DNA of 64,000 nt, taken from NCBI GenBank assembly GCA_002633025.1, contig NMRB01000520.1:106401-170400 (forward strand), in the 5' to 3' direction. How positions within the stretch are numbered: the stretch's first letter is position 1; the number at the start of each line of letters is the position of its first letter. The notes beneath the pieces are model-generated. The model searched no databases. It worked only from the letters and a program-made list of their open reading frames with translations, and was not told where the DNA came from. This DNA is from Notospermus geniculatus (taxonomy: Eukaryota > Nemertea > Pilidiophora > Heteronemertea > Lineidae). Positions 33,001 to 43,100 of the stretch are shown here, one piece after another. Both the position numbers and the translations under genes were made by a program.

Positions 33001-34129
33001 TTCAATCTTCTCCTTCTGAACTATCTCAGATACCCATTTGTCCCCTTTTGAAGTTTGCAACTCCTCGAATTCTGGTTCAATAATGATGAGCTTTTTGTGT
33101 ATGAAGTGCGTCGCAAGCGGCCCAACGGCACAGTGCAGCGGCGTCTTGCCGACGATGTCGACCGCGTTCACAGAGGCTCCAAGGTCAACTAACCCGGTAA
33201 TCATTGTTCGGAACCCTCGTTCAGCAGCATAGTGCAATACAGTCCTCCTCCTGCTGTCCCTGACGCTGTCAATAACCAAACCTTGAGAGATCAACCATCG
33301 GATTTCACCCATGTCTTCATTTAGAACAGAATCGCATAAATGAGAGAATTTCACATCAAGCAGGTTCCTGTCCACTCCTGCAATAATGTCGCTGTTTGAC
33401 ATGTCTGTGTCAGGCACAGCTATCGTACTATCCGCTTCANACCGTATTCCGTCCTGACACAGCTATCGTATCAATGGACTTATCCACCGTATTCCGTCCT
33501 GACACAGCTGTCGTATCAATGGACTCATCCGCCGTATTCCGTCCTGACACAGCTGTCGTATCACTGGACTCTTCCACCGTATTCCGTCCTGACACAGCTG
33601 TCCCACCCCTTTCTGACCGAGCTATCACATGCTTATCGGACTCCAGTGTCGTACTAGCCCCCACATCACTTTCAGACACAGTAGTCGAATCCATGGCTGA
33701 CCCCGTTTCCGTATCCTCGACCGATTCAAGTATCCCATCTTTGTCCAATACAGCCTCGACGTCACCCCTGTTGGATACCATTTGCACATCAGGTCTTGCT
33801 ATCGTTTCCTGGCTAGCCATAGTCACCATATCCCTCTCCGATATGGCTGTTGTATTTCTGACAAACTCAGCTGGATACTTTGTCGGCTGTGAATTTACCC
33901 CATCAGTGTCTGGCAAAGCCTTCAATCCAACAGCTGTACGAGCTTCTACGTCATTTGCGGCAAACTCATTTTCTTCATTACATGGGTTGGTTTCACTTTC
34001 ATCCGCCGTATTGAGAATCTGCAGGTTCTCCAATGTCTTATTTTTCGGTTCGTTCGGTAGTTTTTCGCTTGTCCTGTCTTGACCGTCATCAAGCGGAACA
34101 ACAGCCTCAAAGAATACCGAATCCGCCAT
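30016..34129 (-). CDS. Giant ankyrin-repeat protein with duplicated supermodule and C-terminal CaaX box
   Basis: This is a scaffold-type protein of unknown partner. I choose the ATG at 34129 (CAAAATGGCG, MADSVFFEAVVPLDDG). About 230 acidic, Ser/Thr-rich residues follow, ending in 15-residue tandem repeats of the type DTTAVSGRNTADESI. After an N at 33440 the frame shifts by one, but the protein continues (EADSTIAVPDTDMSNSD), so the N probably masks a gap and this is one gene. The following 1133 residues hold about two dozen ankyrin repeats (TALHxAV...LLxxGADVN). Residues about 149-472 and 536-849 of that part are two copies of a ten-repeat block; both contain GADINDCRLLQGV and the variant VLHALL(S/M)K repeat. 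The C-terminus is Ser/Asp-rich, then TRRRRLGCGNADWGCAVL and stop. CAVL fits a CaaX box with X=Leu, predicting geranylgeranylation, and the RRRR patch would favour membrane binding. It is essentially intronless. Confidence 0.85.
33441..33605 (-). repeat. 45-bp coding tandem repeat in the ankyrin gene
   Basis: Nearly four copies of a 45-bp unit encode the 15-residue motif DTTAVSGRNT(A/V)(D/E)(E/K)S(I/S). The array borders the N at 33440, so the true copy number is uncertain. It looks like a disordered linker between the acidic N-terminus and the ankyrin domain. Confidence 0.8.
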
Positions 34130-37100
34130 TTTGCAAACTTCAGTAAACAATATGTGTCCGACAGATGGCGCTCATGATCTGAGAAACCTGCAACAACAAA
34201 CGAATAACACTTGAAAGCTTCTTCTAGAAATCGTTTATTTCGCGTACATTGAGGCATCGTCGTCCTAAAAGTGGTACGGCCTACAACTAGGAGAGCTCGG
34301 AAGGTGGATGAGCAATTACGGGCGCGTGACGTCAGGTTCTTTCTCCAAACACCTCCGTTTGTGAGTCATGTGGTGGGAGAAAGCAGTGACACGACTGGCT
34401 GCGATCCCGACTTACCTAAAGTAAGGGCTTGTGGCAGCAAGTACGGCACGATGACACGGGTATTCTTTCTCATCCACTTTCAAGACAACGTCCACTAGAT
34501 GTCGCTGCGTGTAGAGATCCTGAAGGCCTTTGATAAGCTCAGAGTGGCAATGGGAGGCAATTTTTAATTCGTCCATTCTCTGAAGAAGAAATTACCGCAT
34601 TATTCACAAAGCAGGGTCGGACCGTCTCGTGCGATGATGGGCAGTTCGGTTTAAAAAGGGACTTAGGTCTACACCAGAGAGCTCAGCGTTCGAGAAAGTC
34701 GTTGAATCCCTGCTATGGGAGAAGAACACAGGACTACGAAAAAATATTATACCTACATGTACCTACAGTGCTTGTTCTTAATGGATAGAAACTACAGACC
34801 CGTAATCAATGGGCCATGTCAATAGTTTGGGGGGGGGGGGTTGAAAGAACACTATATTCAAAAGAGGGTCTATGGTTTCTGCCTTTGGTGGCGGTGGTGC
34901 CAGCATCCTCGCACCCAGGGTCTTCACAACCGGCTCCCCTTCTCGCGCTTGGTTCATTCGACATTGAGGGAGGGTACGACCGTAAATGACCTGAGATTCT
35001 CAGGATGTGGTGCCAGCAGAATCTTGTCAGCGGCACGTTGAAATCTCACTGTATCGCCTCTTCAAGTTAACAGTTTACCATCGACCACTCCGGGCCCGTA
35101 AATTACTTATAGATTGCTGCGTGTGCTTTTCAAACGTGAACAACAAAAGACGTCTGATGATTTACCGAGACATTGGGTTCGATTTGGCTGAACAACGAAT
35201 GTGACGTCGTTATGTCTCGAAAAAACCCTGCCATAGAAATCGAAATGCGAATTCGCTTGTTTTAACATGCATGGAAGATGGCCGAGGTCTATTATGATAC
35301 ACGAATGTAGGCCTACTAAAGAAAAATTTAGTCAAATGATCACTAAAATAGGCCTATTATTACGGGTAATGCAGCCTGCCTGTGGAATAATATCTAAATG
35401 TGTTCTTTTAAAAGGCATAATTTGGGTTACTGCAGGAAGTATAGGCCAAATCCTGCAGTCCTGGGATTAAAGTCAATCACCCTATGACGAAAACTATCAC
35501 CATGGATGGTTTTAGCACCATGCTAGCACTGATGAAAACGTAAAAAAAAGAATCTAACGTACCTCATCACTCCTTCACAAAGCTGCTGTTGGTAAATTTT
35601 TCGACGTCGTTCTGTACTCGGTGTGTGCGGTTTCTGCAGCCAGGTACTGAGCGGCGGGAGCCTCTGAGAAGCAGTTGCCAGGAGAAGAAGCGAAGACGGG
35701 TATGCGCAGGTAGATAATTGCAAGGGAAAGCTAGATGAAATAGGGCGAAGGCACCTTCTGCTTCCACAAGATCCAACTTCTCTGATCATACCTACAGCGA
35801 TTTTGTACAAGCTTTCCATTTACTTGAAGTGGAGCAGCAGTGGCGACTATAATAGGTTCAACCTATCTTTGATTCGACTTCCAACAGAAATACACGTAGA
35901 ATGTATGTAACAAAGTAAGTCAACAAGGATTGGATCATTTTCTTAGTAAGGCTTACCTGCAAGCGGCGTGGGCCTAGAAATAAGTATAGTCTATGCATTA
36001 AAAGTACACCTGCATGCACACTTTGGCACGCAGCTAGGCCCTGTGTAATATAATCAGATGCACCCCGCCTCTGATGCATCCTCTCTACATATGTACCGGT
36101 ATGTGACTGCAAGTCATCGGCCAGTTCATACGTTCTTTCGTCAATAAAATGAAATAAAATAAATTATGACTAAAACATTCGACTGCTTTGATCCGGCGTC
36201 CGTACCTTCATCAACATGGATTACCGAAACTATTCATCATAAAAAGCAATCATCATTTTTTACAAAATCATGAATCCGTCTCCATGACTACATGGAATTC
36301 AGATGAAAATAACGTCCGATTTCAGTCGATCGCCACAAATTTAATGGTTTTCCATAAATAGTACCAGGACATAAGAATCAGATGTCGCAGGTATAGTTTA
36401 TATGGAATTGCATAGCCTCATCGTGAAATAACCATATTAATTATTTATGGATTAATTAGGAAAGAATAAATCCTGATCAATCCTTCCCCTTCAAGTAGGG
36501 TTTTGAGTTTCATAGTGTACTCTATACCGACGGACGAGTTCCAATTAAATTATTCTAAACTGACAGGAGTTCGACATTAAAAATACCAAGACGTTTTTAC
36601 GCAAGCCCTCGCGTCTATCATCATCATATGATTGACAGTTCATTTTTGCTGATTGTGTGTTAACGGCTCTTCGTAAAGTGCCCTATCTTTTAGTGTAGTT
36701 ATGGCAGTAATTAGCTAGGCAGACCTCCTTGAATCATCGCAACCTCACTTGAACGACCATTAAGTAGTTTACACAGTACGGGAGGAGATTAGTAACGTGA
36801 CAACCTGACAGTATATCGTCGCGGCTTTTACTCATATTCTGTCTAGATAGCTTTCACAATATTGGCTCTTCTGTTCAAACAAGAAATCGCAATCCACACA
36901 TATTACTGAGTATCTTAGACAGGAATCAACACAGAGATATCACGAACTGCCATCTCTATATACGGGGCAGGCCAGTGGTCTTCGGCCTACAGGTCCCTGC
37001 TGACATCAAGGCCCCATACATCCCACCAAAGAAGCTACATGTACTAGTATACGGGGTAGATTTACTAGGCTGAAAAGTCCCTGCGGGAATCAAGAACCAT

Positions 37101-37130
37101 TCGACCAAGGAAGGAGCTATCATCTAAAGT

Positions 37131-37242
37131 CTGTCGCACACTGGAGCTATCTGCTGAGCAAAAAGTCATTCGAGACCGTTTGCTGAGCAGATAGCTCGCG
37201 TGTGCGCGTATTTTCCGGTGAGTTTTCTCCAGTGTGCGGCAG
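37131..37242. repeat. Foldback element CTGTCGCACACTGGAGC
   Basis: The inner arms GAGCTATCTGCTGAGCAAA and TTTGCTGAGCAGATAGCTC are perfect 19-mers. The outer arms CTGTCGCACACTGGA and TCCAGTGTGCGGCAG flank them, with the right side interrupted by about 30 extra bases. Confidence 0.75.
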
Positions 37243-37676
37243 GCATAAAGGCACCACCTTGGTTCAGGACAATGATATGACTAGTTGCTATATTCTGAGA
37301 ACAGACTACATTTTCACATAAAAAACTGCGGACATGGGTCAGGAATGTAATAAATTGCGCATCGAATTCCGATCATCGTTGAGTTCCTTTCCTATTTTGT
37401 AACTCAATCGACCGTGTCGTGACATGCCGCCCATGTAGCAACGGAATATTCATCACTCTTATTAATTTTTGTTAATTAAGACAAGGGCTGCATCGTTCGT
37501 GCAAACTTCCTCATCCATATTCCTCTACGACATGTGCAGGTGGACCTCTGTCCAGATTGAAGCAACACGGGGTACGCTGACAAGCTACATTGTGTGTCCT
37601 CTTACGATGAAACCAATTTCCAATTGAGATTCTCGCTCCGTCATCTCTCAAATACGGCGGATCCAGCATTTGGGAA

Positions 37677-37806
37677 AAGAGGGGGCGCCCTGTGCTAGGA
37701 ACATTGAAATTTGCGCCCAATTTAAGAATTTCACGGTCGATTTCACAGATTTCTTGGCCAAAAGGGGAGGCGCGCGCCCGGTGCGCCCCCTCTGGCCCCG
37801 CGCCTG
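37677..37806 (+). repeat. Dispersed repeat tail homologous to 16960-17068
   Basis: It shares ATTTCACGGTCGATTTCACA and the GGCGCGC..GCGCCCCCTC..GCGCCTGC tail with the copy near 17 kb. It is probably a 3' truncated retroelement. Confidence 0.55.
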
Positions 37807-38534
37807 CACACGAAACATGAAAGTGTTCGAGACAGTTATGACCCACCTCGAATACTGAAGATAAAAGTGGATATGGCTCCGTTTTCTCCTCAGCATTTCG
37901 TGAGGAAAGTTCTTTCGAGAAGGCAACACGAGGCAACGCTGAACGACGAAGGATACTATTAAGTGAGTTGGTGATGAACACGTCATTCTGAGGAAGTAAC
38001 TTGGTATTAACGCAGTCATAGGGTAGGCAGAAAGCAAGAGGATGTCACTGCGAACAGATCTTTTGGGAAGGACATCGTTGAAAGAAGATGAACTACAACG
38101 TCGGACGATAGGATACACCGTGTCAATACTTTCGATACAGAAATGCGTGACTTGTCAATAAACTCTACTACTCTACTACTACTTTTGGTGCTGCATGTGT
38201 AGATGGATGCTGTGAGAAGATAGGACACCGTTAGAACCGGCACGCTGTCGATAGATAGGACGCTTACTGTAGGAGGGAGAGGCCACATACTATAGAGAGG
38301 AGTCAGAGTGCGAAGACAGACCGCACCCAGTTGGAACCGAGGACGGATTCCGTGGGTGGGTACGAAGAAACACAACTGACGGCAGGACACGCTCTGTGGA
38401 TAGATAGGGGCACGCTGGGTGAATGGACGACAGAAACCACCAGCAGGTAGGACATGTTCTAGAATGATAGTGCACGCTTTGAGGACGTCAGGGTACACTT
38501 GTTACAGGACAAGACAAATACAGTAGACCAAATA

Positions 38535-38690
38535 CAGTGGAACCTCCCTTAGCGGACACCTCTGCCAGGAGGACACCTCTCTATTAAGGACACCAAAGTT
38601 CAGTCGCAAATTGACCATTTCTATTCATTTTGACCTCTGTAATCAGGACACCTCTCAATTAAGGACAGCATTTGTCAGTCCCAGAGGTGT
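38535..38690. repeat. Pogo/Tigger-like terminal sequence and GGACACCTCT repeat
   Basis: CAGTGGAACCTCCC, preceded by the TA dinucleotide, matches the usual start of pogo-type Tc1/mariner elements. Repeated GGACACCTCT and AATTAAGGACA words follow. The same TGTAATCAGGACACCTCTCA word recurs near 58333. No transposase is visible. Confidence 0.5.
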
Positions 38691-39863
38691 ACTTAGGCAT
38701 TACTTCGAGAGGAAAGGACACGCCTTTGGAATACGATACCTTGTTTAATGATAGTCCACTCATTTTGGCGATAGAACCACATATATGGGACAATCGAAAA
38801 TTGTGTTTACAGCGAATCGAACAACGATATTGCATATCGGTAAGTTTTCTGCGTTTTTTATTGTGTCCTTCCTCTCATTTCTGTATTTTCTCCATCTCGA
38901 TTGGAAATTTTTCGAACAGTATAATTTATGTCCAAACGTATCGACCCATGCAGTGGCAAAATAGTGTGTAAACATCAGGTGGACACAAGTATATTTAGCT
39001 CAGTCTTCACAACATTACATGCATATTGGGAAGGCCTCCTCGATTTGAAAACGTCAGCGAGTTAGAACTCGGGTATGGGCGGTTACCGATTGTACCCGTA
39101 ATGTAAGTCATGATATTGAATCTCACAATCTCTTGCCGTCATAATGCGATCATGAGTGGTAGCTCAGAAAGACGTTGGACGGGGGTCAAGTGACGCTCGT
39201 CGAAAATAAAAAGGTTAAAATGCGATTTTTTTCAAAACTTCAGATCAAAACTAAAGGCCCGTTTACACATGCAACTTTTCATATGCAACTTCATGCAACT
39301 TGTTGCATAAACCTTTACACTCTTTTCTAAATTTGTAACTATCGGCTGCTACTCAAGGTCATTCTGACGACTGCAGCGCCGCCCAACGTCACGTTTTTCT
39401 CAGCTACGACAAAAGATAACATCACAACGACGACTTTCTCAGCTACGACTCGAGGACATATCGCATGACTTTACAAAGTCTTTTTTGCGGATATAACCAC
39501 CCATACTATGCGACGTGTCCCACATCAGCTCCTCCAGAATCGTAAAAAAATGGTGAAGAGAAAATCTATCCTCTCTATCACTACAGATGAAAGTAATCAG
39601 AGCTATTTTTTTATTACGCTTGGATAATTCCGCTCGTGCTGCTGTCTTGAATGAATCTATCCAGTGTCCGAAAGACATGCCCCGTCATTCAGACCAATTT
39701 CGTGCCGAATTTATCACGTCAATGAGATCTTGGCTTGGTAGTTTGAATATTTTATGTATCAATTAGCGAGATAATAGGGCTTGAGCAGAAAGGGCTGTCA
39801 TGTATGCGTGTAATTACGAACTCTTTAATAAGAGGCAAAGGGTAGTGTTACGAAGAGGAGCTT

Positions 39864-40000
39864 TAATAGAGAGTTTTCGCAAAGTCCCCGAAACGCCGAC
39901 GCGAACGTTCTGTTCTAATTGTTCGCTGGTCTCTTGGCATCGAACAGTGGGATTGGCGTTCGCCTTGGCGTTTCGGGGGCTTTGCGAAAACTCTCTATTA
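39864..40000. repeat. Foldback MITE, GAGAGTTTTCGCAAAG family (full copy)
   Basis: The left arm TAATAGAGAGTTTTCGCAAA continues to CCCCGAAACGCCGACGCGAACG, and the right arm is its reverse complement ending AACTCTCTATTA. Two half copies lie at 40041-40112 and 44302-44405, on either side of the cyclase gene. Confidence 0.8.
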
Positions 40001-40040
40001 TCTGTGAGATACACTAGTCGTAAAGGGAGAGGGGAGGTAA

Positions 40041-40112
40041 GAGAGAGTTTTTGCAAAGCCCCCGAAACACCGACGCGGACGCCAATCCCATTATCAATAT
40101 CATCTTCACATT
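40041..40112 (+). repeat. Half copy of the GAGTTTTCGCAAAG MITE
   Basis: GAGAGAGTTTTTGCAAAGCC, CCCGAAACACCGACGCGGAC and GCCAATCCC match the left arm of the full copy. The right arm is absent. It lies in the presumed 5'UTR or promoter of the cyclase, 65-135 bp upstream of its ATG. Confidence 0.7.
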
Positions 40113-40176
40113 TGATCCTTTCAGTTCTCAGGTGAATGATAAAATCCGCCCGGGCGTCACTCACTCAGCCATAAAA

Positions 40177-43100
40177 ATGCCGGTTAAAAGTCGTGCAACC
40201 TCCTTGGCCCACACTGTTAGCCGGAGAAGCAGCTTCACCGATGCCTGTTTGGATTTCGAATGTTTTCCAACACCGAATTACCTTTTCCAAACCAAAAGTG
40301 GAAAACGTTGGCAAAAGATTCGGATGAGTATACTGCCGATCCTGCCGTTGTTGGCGTTGCTAATTCAATCGTCTGTTCGGCTCTGGAATACGTCAAGCGC
40401 CGTCTACCGGATACAGGAGTGGAAAGATGATTTGAATGTAAGTGGATGACGTAGAATATAGAAATAACAAAGATACTTACAAACATCCATGAAACACACT
40501 CATCTTCTTCACAAGTCCATCTTGTACTCTGACGTAGCCTGGGCTGGAATGGCCAGCCACCCGAATGACGTCAGTGAGTCCTATCAGCCACCCGAATGAC
40601 GTCAGTGAGTCCTATCAGCCACCCGAATGACGTCAGTGAGTCCTATCAGCCACCCGAATGACGTCAGTGAGTCCTAGCAGCCACCCGAATGACGTCAGTG
40701 AGTCCTATCAGCCACCCGAATGACGTCAGTGAGTCCTAGCAGCCACCCGAATGACGTCAGTGAGTCCTAGCAGCCACCCGAATGACGTCAGTGAGTCCTA
40801 GCAGCCACCCGAATGACGTCAGTGAGTCCTAGCAGCCACCCGAATGACGTCAGTCCTATCAACTTCATCCTGTTTGTGGGACCTTTTATTTGTCCTGTCT
40901 CATCTTCGACCATGTGAGCACTCTGCAAAGTCTATTGATGTAGTGCATGAAGTAGGAAGTAGCCGGTAGGCTACACTGGTCAGAGTCTACAAGGTGCCAA
41001 CTATTGCTGTACATTGCAAGTATTGTCACGCCCTTCAGTGAACTGTTTGAAGTGCCCAACAGATATGAATAGACATCAACAACTCTATTTTAATTCGTCC
41101 TAGAACGCAGTGACAGCACACACTCCACAAAAACAGGACAGGTTGATCTTGACTCCGCGGCAGGGCTTTGAGTAGGCCTAGACCTACACGTATTGGCATG
41201 GATTCAAATTCAAATACCATAGCCTGAACAAAAATGGATATGAAGCAACTTTTTTCATTGACCTACCTTGTGCATGCTGTCCTGACTTACCTCATGTCAG
41301 TTTCATCGCAACTCAACGAACATTCCCTCGGAGCTCACTCATCATCACTGATCCATGGTCCGCTGCCTTTTCTCTGCGAGAGGCCTAGGAGCGACGCAAA
41401 ACGGTTTCAAGTGCATTGACCGCGGGCCAAGTCCCATCTAGGCCTAAAGAAAAATCTCCTTTCACACATGCCCAGCCAAAGATGATAGGGGCCCCAAGTT
41501 CAGTTCTGGCGGCCCATCACGCCAGCCAATGCACTATGACATGACGTAGGCCTACATGTAATCATGGCGGCGATGACACCGCATCTGAAACAATGTATTA
41601 GCCTATTACGTGCATTGACACGTGCATTCAGTGACAGCGTCCAGCGGAGTTCATCCCCCAGGACCAGGCGTGTCGTGCGCATTTGCACGCTTTCTGGGGA
41701 ATATTCGAGCTATAATCTGTATTCTTTACCTATTCAGAACATGCAGAAGATCTCTGCAATACCTAATATCAGTGGTCAATGAACTTACCTCGAATGAACC
41801 TGTTGACTGAGAGAAGGATTTTGGGGGGCGATCGTCATCTGGTCATGAGCGCTGACGATCAGTGCAGATTTTGAAGCAGCAGGTCCAACGGGTCACGTGG
41901 TATCGGGGTTGCACTCGATGACGTCATCCCATTTTGACATTCGTCAAATCAATCACGAACACATTTCTGGGGATGTTGCTTCTCAAACATTGCATCTGAT
42001 GTTGGGGGCGGGGGGTACCTGATGTGTGGGGGGGGGGCTTTGGCCGTCCTACATCACGGAGTCTGAAATGACCTGCATTTAGGGAGTATTTTTCAGGTAT
42101 ACGGGCCCTTCTTAAAAATGACCGCCCCCCCCCCCGCCCCAAATAAGCGTTCTGAGATGCAGTTCAAGCATCACTTTAGTCTTGCAAGTCGTTTTTTGAA
42201 ACCGAAGAGATACAAACTTACTCAGTCGTTCTAAGGTTGTTGGTGATAGGTCTAGAGTTTGGGACAGTGCAAGGTAAAATCTGAAATCTAGCCAATGGGA
42301 ACAACGGTTACATTATCTCCCTGTTGTTCGTTGCAGAATATGAAGACACTTGGCACGGTGATCGCTGCAGTGCAGGAGGAGAGAGACGTCGTCATGGCCT
42401 ACCTCTACTTCCAAAACGACACCACATTATCAACTTTATACACTGCATTTGATAAAACAGACGCCGTGTTAAAAGATACCCAGGTATTGCTTACATCCTG
42501 AACCGGTGTATAAGGAACGAATGTCCCCCAGACAAAGTGTCCTGTTCCATTGATTGAGATAGGCCGAGACTCTCATAAGAGACCAGCAAAATTGGCCACT
42601 AAATTACATGTAATAAGGCGTAAGGCGTTCTTTTTCAGACCTCCGTCCTCCCTACCCAACAGGTTGAAGAGTGCAGAGCTTTCCTCAACCCGGCTCGTGA
42701 AGCAGCTCGACTTAAAGACGCCCAGGAACACTCTTTCCGTATCTTCACCAATTATTCCAAAGCCATAGCAGTGCTGACCAATTACAACGACCGCGGATTT
42801 ATCTTCCCCAATGCGCGCATGTTGTCGCTCAAGGCGATCGAAAGAGGGGTTGAGAGACTTCTCTCCATTCGGATCCTTGGCGTGCGATATTTTCTGATGG
42901 GGATTTTGGGCCCCGGAGAATTTACTTCATTTGCTGGATCGAACAAAGTCGCCACGGAGAGCCTTGTCGCGAGTGTTGTTTACGATCAAGACGTCCAAAC
43001 CATTATCACCAGACGATTGGACAATTGCTCTTGTGACGTCACAAACATGGTGCGTGAAATAATATCCAATAAGAAAACGGCAACACAGATTTCAGTGATG

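Larger units (their letters stand above)
34130..40176. other. Intergenic stretch between the ankyrin and cyclase genes
   Basis: No supported coding sequence. It holds the likely ankyrin-gene promoter on the right of 34129, AT-rich sequence, several foldbacks, a pogo-like terminal repeat at 38535 and a retroelement-like tail at 37677-37806. ORFs on the minus strand at 37.5-38.5 kb overlap repeats and have no recognisable domain. Confidence 0.5.

Noticed and set aside
30125-33232. Many plus-strand ORFs across 30-33 kb
   Set aside because: They are antisense shadows of the ankyrin gene; repeat periodicity of the real frame keeps them open.
38016-38498. 160-codon minus-strand ORF
   Set aside because: No domain or start context; overlaps imperfect GATAGATAGGACAC-type repeats, so probably chance.
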